Shown here piece after piece: positions 13,640 through 14,452 of a stretch of DNA of 14,452 nt. A program made the translations under genes and the position numbers. Under the pieces are notes generated by a model. The model did no database searches and was not told the origin of the DNA. It saw nothing but the letters and a program-made list of their open reading frames with translations. The number at the start of each line of letters is the position of its first letter. Position 1 is the stretch's first letter. The stretch spans positions 1-14,452 of the forward strand of contig WFPT01000037.1 of NCBI GenBank assembly GCA_015487365.1, given 5' to 3'. This stretch comes from Aquificaceae bacterium. Lineage in GTDB: Bacteria > Aquificota > Aquificia > Aquificales > Aquificaceae.

Positions 13640-14452
13640 TTAAGAGCCCATTAGTATCTTGGCCCTCTCCCTTGAAAATTCTAAAAACTTTTTAAGCCTT
13701 TCCTCCTCAATCCCCAAGACCTCTGAGGCCTTCTTTAAGTTCCCCTCCTCTATTAGCTTTGCCCCTCTTACTATGGTATTGAGCTCTCCCCTCTTTGAAA
13801 CGAGGGCGTCCTTTAACTCGTTCCAGAGGGGAAGGTCTTTCAGTATGTCGGTGGGCTTTTCCCCAAAGATTTCCTCCGAAAAGGAAAGGAGCCCGCAGGT
13901 GTAGGCCTCCACCTTCACCCTTGGGTTTATTACCTCCGAAAGCTTTTCAGAGAGGATGGCCACCCTTAGAGCCCTCTCCCACAGCTCCTTCTTCTTCCCC
14001 CTTTCTATGAACTCTGGGACCGCCACAGATAGGGCAAAGTTTGTTAGTGTTTCCCAGTCAAGGCCCTTTATAAACTCGTTTAGCTTTTCCACATTCTCCA
14101 TTTCATAACCAAATACCCTCAAAAATTGGGCGAAGGTGCTAACGTCCTTCCTAACCACCTCTATAAACTTGTCGTAGTTTTTTTCTTCTATGGCTTCAAA
14201 GAGTTGCAGGACGGTATCCTTTAAAAAGTATGGAAACTTGGGATAGGCTGGCTCTTCCCTTGCAAGGTAGTTTCCCTGAAAGAGGTCAAAGCCCATTTTA
14301 AGGGCAAACTCGTATTCCTTTTTGGTTTCAACGTTCTTAGCTCCCACCTTAATTTTTAGTTTGCGTAAAACTTCTAAAACCTCCCTCAACTCCTTCTCAT
14401 CGTAAGGACACTCCTTTATGTTTATCTTTACAAAATCTGAATACTTTAAGAG
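13640..14452 (-). CDS. EAL-HDOD signalling protein, N-terminus beyond the window
   Basis: The frame is open to the right edge, so the 270 visible residues are the C-terminal part of a longer protein. The first 65 or so match the end of an EAL domain: YSDFVKINI, then VGAKNVETKKEYEFALKMGF and DLFQGNYLA. The remainder, from about residue 75, fits an HDOD domain, the helical HD-like output module found after EAL in the YuxH/CdgJ group of c-di-GMP-related regulators. In active EAL phosphodiesterases the first segment carries a metal-binding Asp (KID) and the second a Glu (AEGVET or AEKVET); here they read KIN and AKNVET. The domain is therefore probably catalytically inactive and may sense or scaffold. 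A TTG at 14389 is internal, not the start. Confidence 0.85.
   Translation of the reverse strand, partial: LLKYSDFVKINIKECPYDEKELREVLEVLRKLKIKVGAKNVETKKEYEFALKMGFDLFQGNYLAREEPAYPKFPYFLKDTVLQLFEAIEEKNYDKFIEVVRKDVSTFAQFLRVFGYEMENVEKLNEFIKGLDWETLTNFALSVAVPEFIERGKKKELWERALRVAILSEKLSEVINPRVKVEAYTCGLLSFSEEIFGEKPTDILKDLPLWNELKDALVSKRGELNTIVRGAKLIEEGNLKKASEVLGIEEERLKKFLEFSRERAKILMGS

Noticed and set aside
1..14452. Mobile element, CRISPR, toxin-antitoxin or defence system
   Set aside because: No transposase, integrase, terminal inverted repeats, regularly spaced repeats, Cas, nuclease or toxin-like genes were recognised on either strand.

Overview
The window reads as a compact thermophilic bacterial chromosome, most likely from the Aquificales (Aquifex/Hydrogenobacter/Thermocrinis type). 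This is inferred from heavy AGG/AGA arginine and ATA isoleucine use, purine-rich coding strands, highly charged proteins, almost no intergenic DNA, and a mixed gene order in which unrelated housekeeping genes overlap by a few bases. There are no rRNA or tRNA genes, insertion sequences, CRISPR arrays or phage genes, and no stretch over 60 bases lacks a gene.

Layout. (1) Positions 1-3904, minus strand: dnaJ, a small six-cysteine type IV pilin-like protein, sucD, then nuoL, which runs off the left edge. sucD and nuoL overlap by 13 bases. (2) Positions 3905-3962: a 58-base divergent promoter region. (3) Positions 3963-12537, plus strand: a run of eleven genes with gaps of at most 46 bases. They are a DUF507 protein, pheA (chorismate mutase/prephenate dehydratase with ACT domain), a MATE transporter, an OmpH/Skp-like periplasmic chaperone, minD, minE, murI, pyrK, rpsO, an uncharacterised protein with a cysteine cluster, and a small TonB-dependent receptor. 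Likely promoters lie before the DUF507 gene, ompH and rpsO. (4) Positions 12527-14452, minus strand: an EAL-HDOD protein cut by the right edge, a stand-alone CinA C-terminal domain protein (pncC) and pyrF. This block converges on the receptor gene, and the two stop codons share an 11-base palindrome.

Functionally the window is mostly core metabolism and cell-envelope work: complex I, the (probably reductive) TCA cycle, phenylalanine and pyrimidine synthesis, peptidoglycan precursor supply, division-site placement, outer-membrane chaperoning and translation. The least understood part is the pair at 10224-12537, an uncharacterised CxCxxC protein overlapping a TonB-dependent receptor. A second recurring oddity is that sucD, the DUF507 gene and rpsO each lack a Shine-Dalgarno sequence and have a good -10 element only 7-9 bases before the start codon. 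That arrangement is expected of leaderless mRNAs.
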